Origin: Hyphomicrobiales bacterium | GTDB taxonomy: Bacteria; Pseudomonadota; Alphaproteobacteria; Rhizobiales; NORP267 | Direction of reading: 5' to 3' | Length of the DNA stretch: 64,000 nucleotides | Assembly (NCBI GenBank): GCA_021775855.1 | Contig: JAJFGZ010000057.1 | Location: 1-64,000 of the forward strand | Shown here: positions 1 to 8,321 of the stretch, one piece after another | Numbering within the stretch: the first letter of the stretch is position 1 | Layout of the letters: each line of letters begins with the position of its first letter | The notes under the pieces: generated by a model | Told to the model about the DNA's origin: nothing | The model's database searches: none | What the model saw: only the letters and a program-made list of their open reading frames with translations | Translations under genes and position numbers: made by a program

Positions 1-312
1 GCTGCCCATCCCGTCCTGCCTTTTATGGCACAGGGTGGCGCGATGGCGATCGAGGACGCGGAAGCGATTGCAAAGGCCCTCGTGGAAACCGATTGCAAAG
101 TCCCCCAAGGGTTTAGGCTCTACGAAAACTGGCGGCTCACGCGGATCGCCCGGGTCTGGCAGGAATCCCGCACGAACAGCCGGATTTACCACCTGCCATT
201 CCCATTGAGTATCGCCCGAGACCTAAAACTCAGGAACACCCGCCCGGAAGATCTGCTCACCCGGTACGACTGGCTCTATGGCGGCGGAAAAACCTGGAGC
301 CAGTCTTCATAG
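1..312 (+). CDS. FAD-dependent monooxygenase, C-terminal fragment (5' end outside window)
   Basis: The frame is open from the first base of the window, so only the last 103 codons of the gene are seen. The fragment begins with AHPVLPFMAQGGAMAIEDA, which matches the third FAD-contacting motif of class A flavoprotein hydroxylases (the salicylate / 3-hydroxybenzoate hydroxylase group). The short helical tail that follows, ending near YDWLYGGG, is also usual for that group. These enzymes hydroxylate aromatic or related rings using NAD(P)H and O2. The substrate cannot be told from this fragment. The crotonase at 398 follows on the same strand 85 bases later and may share the transcript. The family call is firm; anything more precise is inference. 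Confidence 0.85.
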   Translation, partial: AAHPVLPFMAQGGAMAIEDAEAIAKALVETDCKVPQGFRLYENWRLTRIARVWQESRTNSRIYHLPFPLSIARDLKLRNTRPEDLLTRYDWLYGGGKTWSQSS

Positions 313-397
313 ACGCGGGGCATGGCAGTGAACCCCGTTCGACTGCAACTACCAAATCGATTGATCGGGTGGTGAACTAAATCAGGAAGGAAAGAAA

Positions 398-1273
398 ATG
401 GATTTTACCGTGCTTGAATATGCGGTCCGTGGACGCACCGCGTATATAACACTCAATCGGCCCGATCGGCTCAACGCAATTGCCCCGGAAACACCGGGAG
501 AAATCAGCAACGCCGTCGCCCTCGCCAACGATGACGACAATGTTCATGTCATCGTTCTGCAAGGTACCGGAACATCATTTTGCTCCGGATACGATCTCAA
601 AATCTATGCTGAAAACGCTAGCACCGTTATGCAGACAGAAATGCCCTGGGACCCGATGATCGACTACAAGATCATGAAGGCCTTTACTGATGATATCGTC
701 TCGCTATGGCGCAGCTACAAACCGACCATTTGTAAGGTCCAGGGGTACGCCGTCGCGGGCGGTAGCGATATCGCGCTGTGCTGCGATCTGCTGATCATGG
801 CCGAGGATGCAAAAATTGGATACCCGCCCGCGCGCGTTTGGGGTTGCCCCTCGACCGCGATGTGGCTCTACCGCCTGGGGCCACAACTTGCCAAACGGAT
901 GTTGTTCACCGGCGATCTTATTGACGGAATTGAAGCCCAGAAGATCGGACTGGCCCTTGAAGCCGTCCCGGAATCGGATATGGACGACACCGTATTGAAA
1001 CTCACACAGCGGATCGAAGGGGTACCGAAAAACCAGCTGATGATGCAGAAACTGATGATCAATCAGGCCTACGACAATATGGGAATCGGCAACACGCAGA
1101 TGATTGCGACCCTGTTCGACGGCATAACCCGCCATTCGCCGGAAGGCATGTGGTTCAAGCAATATGCCGAAAAGGAAGGATTTGCGGCAGCCGTGGCCCA
1201 CCGCGATTCCGGCCAGGCGATCCCCGAAGGTGGCGCTGCTCGCGAAGCAACCGAAAAAATCGGGAAAAGCTAA
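398..1273 (+). CDS. crotonase / enoyl-CoA hydratase-isomerase family protein with altered active site
   Basis: This 291-residue protein has the crotonase fold signatures. The first oxyanion-hole segment is CSGYDL (residues 62-67) and the second is AVAGGSDIALCCD (118-130). A strong purine-rich ribosome site (AGGAAGGAAAG) sits just before the ATG. In classical enoyl-CoA hydratase two glutamates (E144 and E164 of the rat enzyme) do the hydration. By my alignment the corresponding positions here are proline (IGYPPARVWG, 140-149) and arginine (LAKRML, 164-169). The CoA-thioester binding fold is therefore kept, but ordinary hydratase chemistry is unlikely. An isomerase, hydrolase, decarboxylase or C-C lyase role is possible. 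The neighbouring monooxygenase suggests an aromatic or acyl-CoA catabolic setting. Confidence 0.85.
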   Translation: MDFTVLEYAVRGRTAYITLNRPDRLNAIAPETPGEISNAVALANDDDNVHVIVLQGTGTSFCSGYDLKIYAENASTVMQTEMPWDPMIDYKIMKAFTDDIVSLWRSYKPTICKVQGYAVAGGSDIALCCDLLIMAEDAKIGYPPARVWGCPSTAMWLYRLGPQLAKRMLFTGDLIDGIEAQKIGLALEAVPESDMDDTVLKLTQRIEGVPKNQLMMQKLMINQAYDNMGIGNTQMIATLFDGITRHSPEGMWFKQYAEKEGFAAAVAHRDSGQAIPEGGAAREATEKIGKS

Positions 1274-2220
1274 ATATTGCGCTGCTGCGACCGGGCAATC
1301 ACGATTGCCCCGGCGAGGATAAAACCAAGGCCCGCGAACGATAGCAGTTGGATCTGTTCGCCCACAAAGAACACGCCGATCATGGTTGCGAAGATCGGCA
1401 TGAGGAGCGGAATAATCGCGACGCGGGTTCCACCGATCATACGGATCAGCAAAAACATTAGGGTCGGTGCGGCTGCAGTTCCCAGCACGCCGATCCCGGC
1501 AACTCCGATCCAGGATCGGGTCGACGGCATGACCTGCCACGGCGCATCCAGATAAATTGCAAATGCCAGCAATACGGCACCGCCCCAAACCAATTGCCCG
1601 ACAATCATCGCAATCGGGTGGATCGCTTTGTTGCGCCGGGCATACCCGATACCTGCTGCATAGGATATGGCGGCGAAAACGATCAACAGCATCGATATAA
1701 GGTTTGTATCCATGCCACCGGAATATTTTGGCGCCATGACCAGAAGCAAGCCCACAAACCCGATCATTGCGCCGAGCAGGCGGATCGGATGAAACGCCTC
1801 ATCCTTTGCGATCAACGGGACCAGCAGCACATTGAAAACCGGCAACGCCCCAAACAGCATGCCGCCGAGCGCGGTTTCGATATTGCCCTGCCCGTAGGCG
1901 ATGGCCGCGAAGGGTAGCGCAGCGGTCAAAATGCCGAGAACCGAGAACAGACGCCAGGAGTCTTTGAAGGTCGGCATCGACCCGCCGACAATTTTTAGTA
2001 CGGCCCACGCTACTGGAGCCGCTACAACGCACCGCAATGCAGCCACCGACATGGGCGGGATATCGGTCAATGACATTTTGACAAACAGGAAGGATACACC
2101 GAACAGCGACGCGGCCCCCAACACCATGGCCCAGTGCAACAGGGATAGCCGGGCAACGCTCTCGCCCGACAGTAGCCCGGACTGCGCGCGTTCGGTCACG
2201 CGGGTTTTAGCCCCGAGCAA
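1270..2220 (-). CDS. EamA/DMT-family permease (drug/metabolite exporter)
   Basis: The protein has 316 residues and about ten hydrophobic helices arranged as two EamA repeats. The first repeat starts near WAMVLGAASLFGVSFLFVK and the second near MLLIVFAAISYAAGIGYARR. This is the usual length and layout of RhaT/YdcZ/EamA-type inner-membrane exporters, which move amino acids or metabolites. The substrate is not predictable. The chosen start overlaps the end of the upstream methyltransferase by 25 bases, suggesting co-transcription. A shorter start at a later methionine is possible, because the first 30 residues are hydrophilic and not typical. Its stop overlaps the end of the convergent crotonase gene by four bases. 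Confidence 0.85.
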   Translation of the reverse strand: MLGAKTRVTERAQSGLLSGESVARLSLLHWAMVLGAASLFGVSFLFVKMSLTDIPPMSVAALRCVVAAPVAWAVLKIVGGSMPTFKDSWRLFSVLGILTAALPFAAIAYGQGNIETALGGMLFGALPVFNVLLVPLIAKDEAFHPIRLLGAMIGFVGLLLVMAPKYSGGMDTNLISMLLIVFAAISYAAGIGYARRNKAIHPIAMIVGQLVWGGAVLLAFAIYLDAPWQVMPSTRSWIGVAGIGVLGTAAAPTLMFLLIRMIGGTRVAIIPLLMPIFATMIGVFFVGEQIQLLSFAGLGFILAGAIVIARSQQRNI

Positions 2221-3059
2221 ATCCGCGAATGCATCGAAATATGATATTTCCCATCGGTGATCATCTTCCCGAACCGGCGCTCAACCTCAGCGTCAAAGGC
2301 AGCCCGTTCCTCTGGGCTGGCTGCGTCGCGCGCCCGTCCCGCTGCCATATCGACCAAAGGACCCCAGAACGGTTTGTCCGCAGGCAATTTGGGTGAAAGT
2401 ACAACATCCTGTTCGCCGTCGCACTCGAACCCAGCACCCCGAACAAGTGCTTCTAGCGACCCAGCGGCGGCCAGGCTGAAGGGGCGTTCCAGATCATGCA
2501 GCGGGTTGTCGGCGCCAAAGATGGATTTGGCGGCCTCGTCTATAATGTCAAAAGACAGGTTATCCCGCTTTGAAGCCCAGACCATCCAGGCCGCGCGCCC
2601 GCCCGGTTTCAAAACCCGGTAGGCCTCTGATATTGCCTTAGGTTTTTCGGGACAAAACATCAGGCCGAAACGGCAGATTGTCCGGTCGAACTGGGCATCG
2701 CCGGACGGCAAATCCGCCATGTCGCTAATGACAAATTCGATATTGGTAAGTCCTTGCTCGTCCGCCCGCCGTTTCGCCGTAGCGATCATTTCGGGAACCA
2801 TGTCGCTCATCGTGAGGTGCCCATTGGGACCGATCATATTGGCAACGGTTAGCCCAGGTTCGCCCGCCCCCGTTGCGATATCCAGCACGGTCTGACCGGA
2901 CCGGATGTCGGCCGCCTCAATCAGGGGCACGTTCATGCGCTCTGCCGGTTCTGCAACTTGGTCTGCACGGTTGTCCCAGTGTTTGGCCCGCCCGGCCCAG
3001 TCCTCGCGGACGGCCTCGCGCTGCCGAGACATTGAATCTGCGGTCATAGGATTCTCCAA
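2196..3059 (-). CDS. class I SAM-dependent methyltransferase
   Basis: The protein has 287 residues. Motif I of the class I methyltransferase fold is clear as VLDIATGAGEPGL (about residues 58-70). It is followed by an acidic SAM-ribose region, the motif II/III stretch FDRTICRFGLMF and the post-motif LKPGGRAAWMVW. The family resembles UbiE/Methyltransf_11-type small-molecule methyltransferases. Residues before 40 form a helical cap (REDWAGRAKHWDNRADQ). The acceptor is unknown. It is followed, with overlap, by the EamA exporter at 1270, so the pair may modify and export a compound; that pairing is inference. A second methionine at residue 5 is an alternative start. Confidence 0.85.
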   Translation of the reverse strand: MENPMTADSMSRQREAVREDWAGRAKHWDNRADQVAEPAERMNVPLIEAADIRSGQTVLDIATGAGEPGLTVANMIGPNGHLTMSDMVPEMIATAKRRADEQGLTNIEFVISDMADLPSGDAQFDRTICRFGLMFCPEKPKAISEAYRVLKPGGRAAWMVWASKRDNLSFDIIDEAAKSIFGADNPLHDLERPFSLAAAGSLEALVRGAGFECDGEQDVVLSPKLPADKPFWGPLVDMAAGRARDAASPEERAAFDAEVERRFGKMITDGKYHISMHSRICSGLKPA

Positions 3060-3160
3060 TAGACAAAAGAGTTAGCCGGAACGCTAATCGGTTTCGTCCA
3101 GGCGAACCAGCAGAATGGCGGTAAAATCAGGTAAATTATTTTTGCGTTGACGCGCGCCCG

Positions 3161-4801
3161 TCAGCTTTCGGCGATCTTTTGAATGGCCAGATAATCCATT
3201 TTCCCTGTCCCCAGGACCGGCAGTACATCGACGAACATTATTTTCTTCGGCAAATGCAGCTCGGGAACCCCGTTGGCCTTGGCCCATTTCTGTAACGCTG
3301 ACCTGTCGGCCTTGACCCTGTCGGTCACCAGCACAAGCTGCTCGCCTTTTCTCTTGTCAGCGATCGCGGCAACCGCATGGACATTGTCCGGCCAAACTGC
3401 GGCGATGTGATTTTCAACTGCCACCAGCGACACCATTTCCCCGCCCAACTTGGCAAAACGCTTGGCACGGCCCTTGATCTGCACAAAACCGTCGCTATCG
3501 ATTTCAACGATATCGCCGGTATCGTGCCAGCCGTCTTTGGGCGGCTGCAACTCTCCGGGCTTCTCGTGGGTCATGTAGCCGGACATAACGTTCGGGCCTT
3601 GGACCACCAACCGCCCGCCGTCTTTCAGGGCCGGCACAGGGTCAATTCTGTGCTTGATCCCGACGAACAGTTTCCCAACCGAACCATCTTTGGCCGCGCC
3701 CGGGATATTGCAGGCGAGCACCGGTGATGCCTCTGTAGCACCGTAACCTTCGTAGAGTTCGATTCCGAATTTCTCGCGCCACATTTCCCGGGTGGCACTC
3801 TTGACCCGCTCGGCCCCGAGCACAATGAAACGGATAGTCGCGAAATCTTCCGGCTCGGCCACTTTCCCCCATCCAACAGCGAAGGTGTCTGTGCCAAACA
3901 GGACGGTCGCGCCGAATTCCCGTACAAGCGGCGGGATTTGCTTGTAGTGCAGCGGCGACGGATACATGAAGACAGACATGCCAGTCACCACCGGAAGGAT
4001 GAACGCAGCCGTCATGCCAAACGAATGGAACATCGGCAATGCGTTGAACACCCGGTCGTCTTCGTGCAACGCACCGGTCGCCATGATCTGGCTGATATTT
4101 GCCAGAATGTTGCGGTGGCTGAGGACAACGCCTTTGGGAATTCCTTCGGTGCCAGACGTAAACAATACCACCGCCGGATCGGTCGAAACGGTGTCTATTT
4201 TGGCGAGCATTCGGCGTGGAAATTTAGACCGAATTAAACCAGATATCTTCTCGATCGATGTAATCGATTTGCGTACATCTTCGAGCCAAACTATGCGGAC
4301 CTCCTTTTCAAGCGCTTCGACCAGGTCTTCCAGTTTGCCCAGCGCCACGAAACGCCGCGACGTGAAGACGGTTTTAATCTGGGCGGTCTGGCAGCAGGAA
4401 ATCAGGTTCCTGATGCCGGACGAAAAATTCAGCATAGCCGGCACACGCCCCGCCGCGTGGCAGGCAAAAAACACCACCGCCGCGCCGTTGCTGTTGGGGA
4501 GCAAGAGCCCGACCCGTTCCTTCGGCGCACTCATGGCGGCGATTTTGCCGGACAATACGCCGGCACCGAGCACTAACCGGTCAAACGTCATCGGTTCGCG
4601 TTCGGCATCCTCGATAAACTCGAACTTCCCGCCGCGCCGGTCTCGCGTGTCAAGCAGGGCTTCGAACAGGGTCCGGTTTATGAATGCCGGATCCAAATCT
4701 TCAACGTCTGTACTGTCCTTGGAAATTACGTCCACGAAGCCCCTCCCCCGCCAGTTACAACGGCCACTTTTACGTTCCCAGAAGTTTGACACAAGCCGCA
4801 A
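3161..4801 (-). CDS. AMP-dependent acyl-ACP/acyl-CoA synthetase (Aas synthetase-domain-like, stand-alone)
   Basis: The protein has 546 residues and the ANL-superfamily signatures. These are the P-loop LFTSGTEGIPKGV (about 213-225), the acyl-pocket region MFHSFGMTAAF, the A5 motif YEGYGATEASPV, the A7 motif DGWHDTGDI, and the A8 hinge GRAKRFAKLGGEMVS. The overall sequence looks most like the C-terminal acyl-ACP synthetase half of the bifunctional enzyme Aas, which reloads free fatty acids onto ACP for lysophospholipid repair. The PlsC acyltransferase half normally fused ahead of it is absent, and none is adjacent. The first 25 residues (rich in R/W) look atypical, so translation may start further in. 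Fatty acid is the likely substrate, but the carrier (CoA or ACP) is not settled. Confidence 0.85.
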   Translation of the reverse strand: MRLVSNFWERKSGRCNWRGRGFVDVISKDSTDVEDLDPAFINRTLFEALLDTRDRRGGKFEFIEDAEREPMTFDRLVLGAGVLSGKIAAMSAPKERVGLLLPNSNGAAVVFFACHAAGRVPAMLNFSSGIRNLISCCQTAQIKTVFTSRRFVALGKLEDLVEALEKEVRIVWLEDVRKSITSIEKISGLIRSKFPRRMLAKIDTVSTDPAVVLFTSGTEGIPKGVVLSHRNILANISQIMATGALHEDDRVFNALPMFHSFGMTAAFILPVVTGMSVFMYPSPLHYKQIPPLVREFGATVLFGTDTFAVGWGKVAEPEDFATIRFIVLGAERVKSATREMWREKFGIELYEGYGATEASPVLACNIPGAAKDGSVGKLFVGIKHRIDPVPALKDGGRLVVQGPNVMSGYMTHEKPGELQPPKDGWHDTGDIVEIDSDGFVQIKGRAKRFAKLGGEMVSLVAVENHIAAVWPDNVHAVAAIADKRKGEQLVLVTDRVKADRSALQKWAKANGVPELHLPKKIMFVDVLPVLGTGKMDYLAIQKIAES

Positions 4802-4842
4802 CGCGTATCACGCTGCAGTGCAGTACTGCTGGAATTATGTTG

Positions 4843-5748
4843 CTAAAACCTGTCCCATTCAGGCGTTGCAGTGAACCGGTTGGCCATAAAGTCGACAAAG
4901 GTTCTCACCTTTGTCGACAGATATCGATTGTGGGCATACAAGGCATAGATGCCGAGACCAGAAGTTTCGTATGCTTCGAGAACCACCGCCAGACGGTTCT
5001 GTCTGATATCTTCACCGACGGCATAACTGGGAATGAGGCCAATCCCGGCACCCTTCAGCAACATCTTGCGGGTCGCTGCTGCGCTATTGACTGAAATCCG
5101 ACCGTTGACTTTTACATTATTTTTTTCGCCATTGACCGAATAGGGCCATAGGGGTCCGTTCCGGAAATTTGTGTCGATGATGCAGGAATGCTGGATCAAA
5201 TCCTCCGGCTGATCGGGCACCCCGTGTTTTTCGAAATAGGATGGTGCGGCACATGTCACAAGGCGGATCGGCGAAAAACGGCGTGCAATCAGGGATGAAT
5301 CCTCAAGTTCGCCAATTCTAATCGCGATATCCACACCTTCATCGATTAGACGGATAAATCGATCCGTCAGGCGCAGATCTACTGTGATGGCTGGTTGCAG
5401 CTCCTGAAATTCGACGATCGCCGAGGCAAGGTACATTTCACCAAAGGTGGCCGGCGCAGTGACAATCAGCTTTCCGCTCGCATTAGCATTTTTGTTCCGG
5501 ATGGCGGCTTCAAGTTCATCGAAATTGTCAACAACCTGCCTGCATTGCTCGAAATAGGCCCTACCGATTTCAGTGAGAGCCAAAGATCTTGTTGTCCTAT
5601 TCAAAAGCCGCGTGCCGAGCCGTTCTTCAAGTTGACCAACATACTTGCTGACCAGCGCCGTCGACATATCCAAACGATCGGCCGCGCCTGTGAACGAGTT
5701 TGCATCGACCACAGCCACAAAGGTACGCATTCCAACGATTATATCCAT
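4843..5748 (-). CDS. LysR-family transcriptional regulator
   Basis: The protein has 301 residues. The N-terminal winged helix-turn-helix (about residues 4-62) is typical of LysR regulators: MRTFVAVVDANSFTGAADRL, then a recognition helix in STALVSKYVGQLEERLGTRL. The C-terminal half is the periplasmic-binding-like effector domain, including GKLIVTAPATFGEMYLA and DLRLTDRFIRLIDEGVDIAI. It is of the CrgA/DmlR-like subgroup, which often responds to aromatic or quinone-type compounds. It diverges from the secreted SnoaL-like gene at 5883 across a 134-base intergenic region that holds an inverted repeat, so that gene and the reductase at 6546 are its likely targets. Confidence 0.93.
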   Translation of the reverse strand: MDIIVGMRTFVAVVDANSFTGAADRLDMSTALVSKYVGQLEERLGTRLLNRTTRSLALTEIGRAYFEQCRQVVDNFDELEAAIRNKNANASGKLIVTAPATFGEMYLASAIVEFQELQPAITVDLRLTDRFIRLIDEGVDIAIRIGELEDSSLIARRFSPIRLVTCAAPSYFEKHGVPDQPEDLIQHSCIIDTNFRNGPLWPYSVNGEKNNVKVNGRISVNSAAATRKMLLKGAGIGLIPSYAVGEDIRQNRLAVVLEAYETSGLGIYALYAHNRYLSTKVRTFVDFMANRFTATPEWDRF

Positions 5749-5763
5749 TTATAATCAATGTGA

Positions 5764-5801
5764 TGTTGATAGACATTTGTCAATATGACTGTTTATCAAC
5801 A
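5764..5801. promoter_or_regulatory. inverted repeat, candidate LysR operator
   Basis: The perfect 8-base arms TGTTGATA (5764-5771) and TATCAACA (5794-5801) lie in the AT-rich divergent region between the LysR gene and the SnoaL-like gene. A nested TTGA-N10-TCAA pair sits at 5766-5783. LysR proteins usually bind dyads of this kind between themselves and a divergent target. The repeat is seen directly; the regulator assignment is inferred from position. Confidence 0.5.
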
Positions 5802-5882
5802 TTTAGTAATTTGTCACTGTCCAGTGAAGCATTGGAACGACCCCAAGCTCACGACAAAATCAAACGAATAAGGACACCAAAA

Positions 5883-6425
5883 ATGAAAACCCTAGTCACA
5901 GCTATCGCATTCTCTGCAAGCCTGGTACCCGCAATAAGTGGAAACCTGACGGCTCAGGCCGCGACAGACACACCGTTGAGTTGTTGGAACCAGGTGGGTT
6001 CAGAGACCAACCTCCAGATTTTCGACGATCTTGATTTCAATGTGTTCACAAATCAAAAATGGGACGAGCTCAATAGGAGCCACAGTGAAAATATTATTGT
6101 CCATTGGCCTGACGGACGGACCACAACCGGGATCGATGTTCATATCGAGGACCTCAAAAGACTTTTTGTTTTTGCGCCCGACACCCGCATACTGGAACAT
6201 CCAATTCGAATTTCCTGTGGTGATCTGACAGCGGTTACCGGTGTATTCGAGGGAACGTTTACTGAGCCAATGCCAATTGGAGATGGCCAAACCATCGCAC
6301 CCACCGGACAGGCCTTTCGCATCGACATGGCAACAATCGGCAAATGGGAAAATGGTACGATGAGCGAAGAATGGCTGTTCTGGGACAACCAGACCTACAT
6401 GAATCAAATTGGGCTCGGACAATAG
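5883..6425 (+). CDS. secreted SnoaL-like (ester cyclase/polyketide-cyclase fold) protein
   Basis: The chosen ATG gives 180 residues with a Sec signal peptide (MKTLVTAIAFSASLVPAISG, cleavage near AQA-A at about residues 25-27). The ribosome site AAGGACACC supports this start over the longer open frame that begins at 5700. The mature part fits the NTF2/SnoaL-like cone fold: an N-terminal helix, then NIIVHWPDGRTTTGID, a central strand region, and MATIGKWENGTMSEEWLFWD near the end. Such domains act as cyclases, isomerases or small-ligand binders; no catalytic assignment is safe. It is divergent from the LysR gene and is followed 120 bases later by the glutathionyl-hydroquinone reductase, so a periplasmic role in handling a quinone- or lactone-like compound is a reasonable guess. 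Confidence 0.75.
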   Translation: MKTLVTAIAFSASLVPAISGNLTAQAATDTPLSCWNQVGSETNLQIFDDLDFNVFTNQKWDELNRSHSENIIVHWPDGRTTTGIDVHIEDLKRLFVFAPDTRILEHPIRISCGDLTAVTGVFEGTFTEPMPIGDGQTIAPTGQAFRIDMATIGKWENGTMSEEWLFWDNQTYMNQIGLGQ

Positions 6426-6545
6426 GTCGTCTGAACCGGTCTTTGCCACTTGGAAATACTATTTGATTCCATCAGTTTAGGAAAAAGCCTGGACGCGGAT
6501 ATACCGCCTCCAGGCGTCCAAAAATACCTGCCAAGGAGATCTATC

Positions 6546-7508
6546 ATGCTTGTGAATGGAAAATGGGCCGCCGATTGGCAACCTATTCAATCAAAAGACA
6601 AGATTGGCCGGTTTGTCCGGGAAACGTCCAGTTTCAGAAACTGGATCACCCCGACGGGAGAACCCGGCCCTGCCGGTGAAGGCGGGTTTAAAGCGGAGAC
6701 CGGGCGCTACCACCTTTATGTCGCGTTGATCTGCCCCTGGGCATCGCGCGCCCTCATGGTCCGCAAATTGAAGAAGCTCGAAGACGTGATCGATGTGACG
6801 GTGACCGAGCCGATCCTGACCGATCAAGGCTGGAAATTTGGAGACTATCCGGGATCCGGATACGACACCCTGCTCAACACCACCTACATGCATGAAATTT
6901 ATACCAAGGCCGACCCGGTTTTTTCCGGACGCGCATCGGTCCCGGTACTTTGGGACAAACAGCTGGAGACGATCGTCAACAACGAATCCGCAGATATCAT
7001 TCGCATGTTGAACTCGGCGTTTGACGCGTTCGGTGATACGTCCGTCGATCTTTATCCCCACCACTTGCGCGATGAAATCGATGATCTGAACGCAACTCTC
7101 TATGAACCACTAAACAACGGTGTCTACAAATCAGGCTTCGCCTCCACCCAGGACGCCTATGACGAAGCCGTTGCTGGCGTTTTCGAGACATTGGACAGCA
7201 TTGAAACACGGTTGTCCGACGGCCGAGACTATTTGTTGGCGAACCAGCTCACCGAAAGCGACATCCGCCTGTTCGTTACCCTCATACGGTTTGACGCGGC
7301 GTACCATGGAATTTTCAAATGCAACCTTAAACGGGTCATAGATTACGACGGGTTGCGCGAATATACCGGTCGAATATTAGCCATTCCCGGAATTGACGAG
7401 ACCGTGAACATTGATCACATCAAGACCGGCTACTATTCGGTCAAAGCGCTCAATCCATCGGGTATTGTTCCTGCCGGTCCAAGTCATTCTTTCGAAACTC
7501 GACCTTGA
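6546..7508 (+). CDS. yqjG: glutathionyl-hydroquinone reductase (Xi-class GST, YqjG/ECM4 family)
   Basis: Starting at the ATG preceded by a strong AAGGAG site, the protein has 320 residues. It carries the Xi-class active-site motif C63-P-W-A in LYVALICPWASRALMV, where the cysteine attacks glutathionylated (hydro)quinones and releases free glutathione. The residues usual for the family follow, including GRASVPVLWDKQ (thioredoxin-fold cis-proline region) and the C-terminal helical domain with LTESDIRLFVTLIRFD. It is cytoplasmic and dimeric in known members. It lies downstream of the secreted SnoaL-like gene on the same strand and probably in the same LysR-controlled unit, pointing to detoxification of quinones. 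The family is certain; the physiological substrate is not. Confidence 0.92.
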   Translation: MLVNGKWAADWQPIQSKDKIGRFVRETSSFRNWITPTGEPGPAGEGGFKAETGRYHLYVALICPWASRALMVRKLKKLEDVIDVTVTEPILTDQGWKFGDYPGSGYDTLLNTTYMHEIYTKADPVFSGRASVPVLWDKQLETIVNNESADIIRMLNSAFDAFGDTSVDLYPHHLRDEIDDLNATLYEPLNNGVYKSGFASTQDAYDEAVAGVFETLDSIETRLSDGRDYLLANQLTESDIRLFVTLIRFDAAYHGIFKCNLKRVIDYDGLREYTGRILAIPGIDETVNIDHIKTGYYSVKALNPSGIVPAGPSHSFETRP

Positions 7509-7583
7509 CGACATAAGACCGGAAAAGTCGAAAAATTCTCCCACAAACCTGTTCTCTCCAGGTGGCGGTCTACCAGTGTGATT

Positions 7584-7671
7584 TGGTGCGGACGGCGGGA
7601 CTCGAACCCGCACGGAGCTCAGCTCCTCAAGATTTTAAGTCTTGTGTGTCTACCAGTTCCACCACGTCCGC
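7584..7671 (-). tRNA. tRNA-Leu (anticodon UAA)
   Basis: On the minus strand an 88-base tRNA can be folded. The acceptor stem is GCGGACG paired with CGTCCGC, followed by discriminator A and an encoded CCA. The D-arm contains TGGTAGAC. The anticodon stem CAAGA/TCTTG encloses the loop CTTAAAA with anticodon TAA. A long class II variable arm (GGAGCTGAGCTCC region) follows, then the T-arm GCGGG-TTCGAGT-CCCGC. The long variable arm and UAA anticodon identify it as the leucine tRNA reading UUA codons. It lies between the reductase at 6546 (convergent) and gpt. Confidence 0.97.
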
Positions 7672-7811
7672 CAATGCGACAGAGGTTTGTCACAAGTTCA
7701 AGTCAAAGACCAGTCTAGACCGTTTCTGTTCCCGTAGAAGTAGTTGGTCGCGACTGCGACCGGTCAGGCACGCACAAGGTGCGGAATAACTGCGAGCCAT
7801 ATCAAGCCAGT

Positions 7812-8321
7812 TCAATCGCCCGACCCGCGCAACGGCGGGGCGAATTGCAGCTCCATATCCCAGGGGAAAAATATCCAGGTATCTTGCGATACTTCGGTTA
7901 CGAACGTATCGACCCGCGGAACCCCCATGGGCTTGGCGTAGACGGTGGCGAAATGTGCTTTTGGCAGCATGCCGCGCACGAGCTTGGCGGTCTTCCCGGT
8001 GTCAACCAGGTCGTCGACGATAAGAATCCCCTCGCCGTCCCCGCTGCCCACATTGGCGACATCTTCGCTGATGGTCTTCAATACATCGAGTTCACCCTGC
8101 GACTGGTGATCGTAGGACGCGATGCAGACCGTCTCGATCAGCCGGATTTCAAGCTCGCGCGCCACGATCGCTGCGGGTACAAGTCCGCCTCGGGTAATCG
8201 TGACAATCGCTTTGAAGTCGCCCTCTTTGCGGTCGGACAACCGCCACGCGAGCGCTCGGGCGTCGCGGTGAAACTGGTCCCACGAAACGGGAAAACTTTT
8301 TGGGCTTGCTTCGTCGGTCAT
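7812..8321 (-). CDS. gpt: xanthine-guanine phosphoribosyltransferase
   Basis: The protein has 169 residues, a little longer than the enterobacterial Gpt. The PRPP-binding loop [14 protein letters not shown] (residues 99-112) is intact. The first flexible-loop region ([16 protein letters not shown]) and the purine-side segment [11 protein letters not shown] near the C-terminus match Gpt rather than hypoxanthine phosphoribosyltransferase. It salvages xanthine and guanine to XMP and GMP. Its ATG overlaps the stop of the upstream CinA-like gene (ATGA), so the two are translationally coupled. The protein is cytoplasmic or loosely membrane-associated. Confidence 0.95.
   Translation of the reverse strand: MTDEASPKSFPVSWDQFHRDARALAWRLSDRKEGDFKAIVTITRGGLVPAAIVARELEIRLIETVCIASYDHQSQGELDVLKTISEDVANVGSGDGEGILIVDDLVDTGKTAKLVRGMLPKAHFATVYAKPMGVPRVDTFVTEVSQDTWIFFPWDMELQFAPPLRGSGD

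Noticed and set aside
704-1588. 294-residue minus-strand open frame across the crotonase gene
   Set aside because: It is antisense to the clear crotonase frame, has a biased H/R/C-rich composition and no recognisable motif.
3966-4874. 302-residue plus-strand open frame antisense to the acyl-ACP synthetase
   Set aside because: Serine/arginine-rich shadow of a gene with all ANL motifs on the other strand.
7562-7789. Plus-strand open frame starting MAVYQCDLVRTAGLEPARS across the tRNA-Leu
   Set aside because: It is the reverse complement of tRNA-Leu read as protein; the GLEPARS-type peptide is a well-known artefact of this kind.
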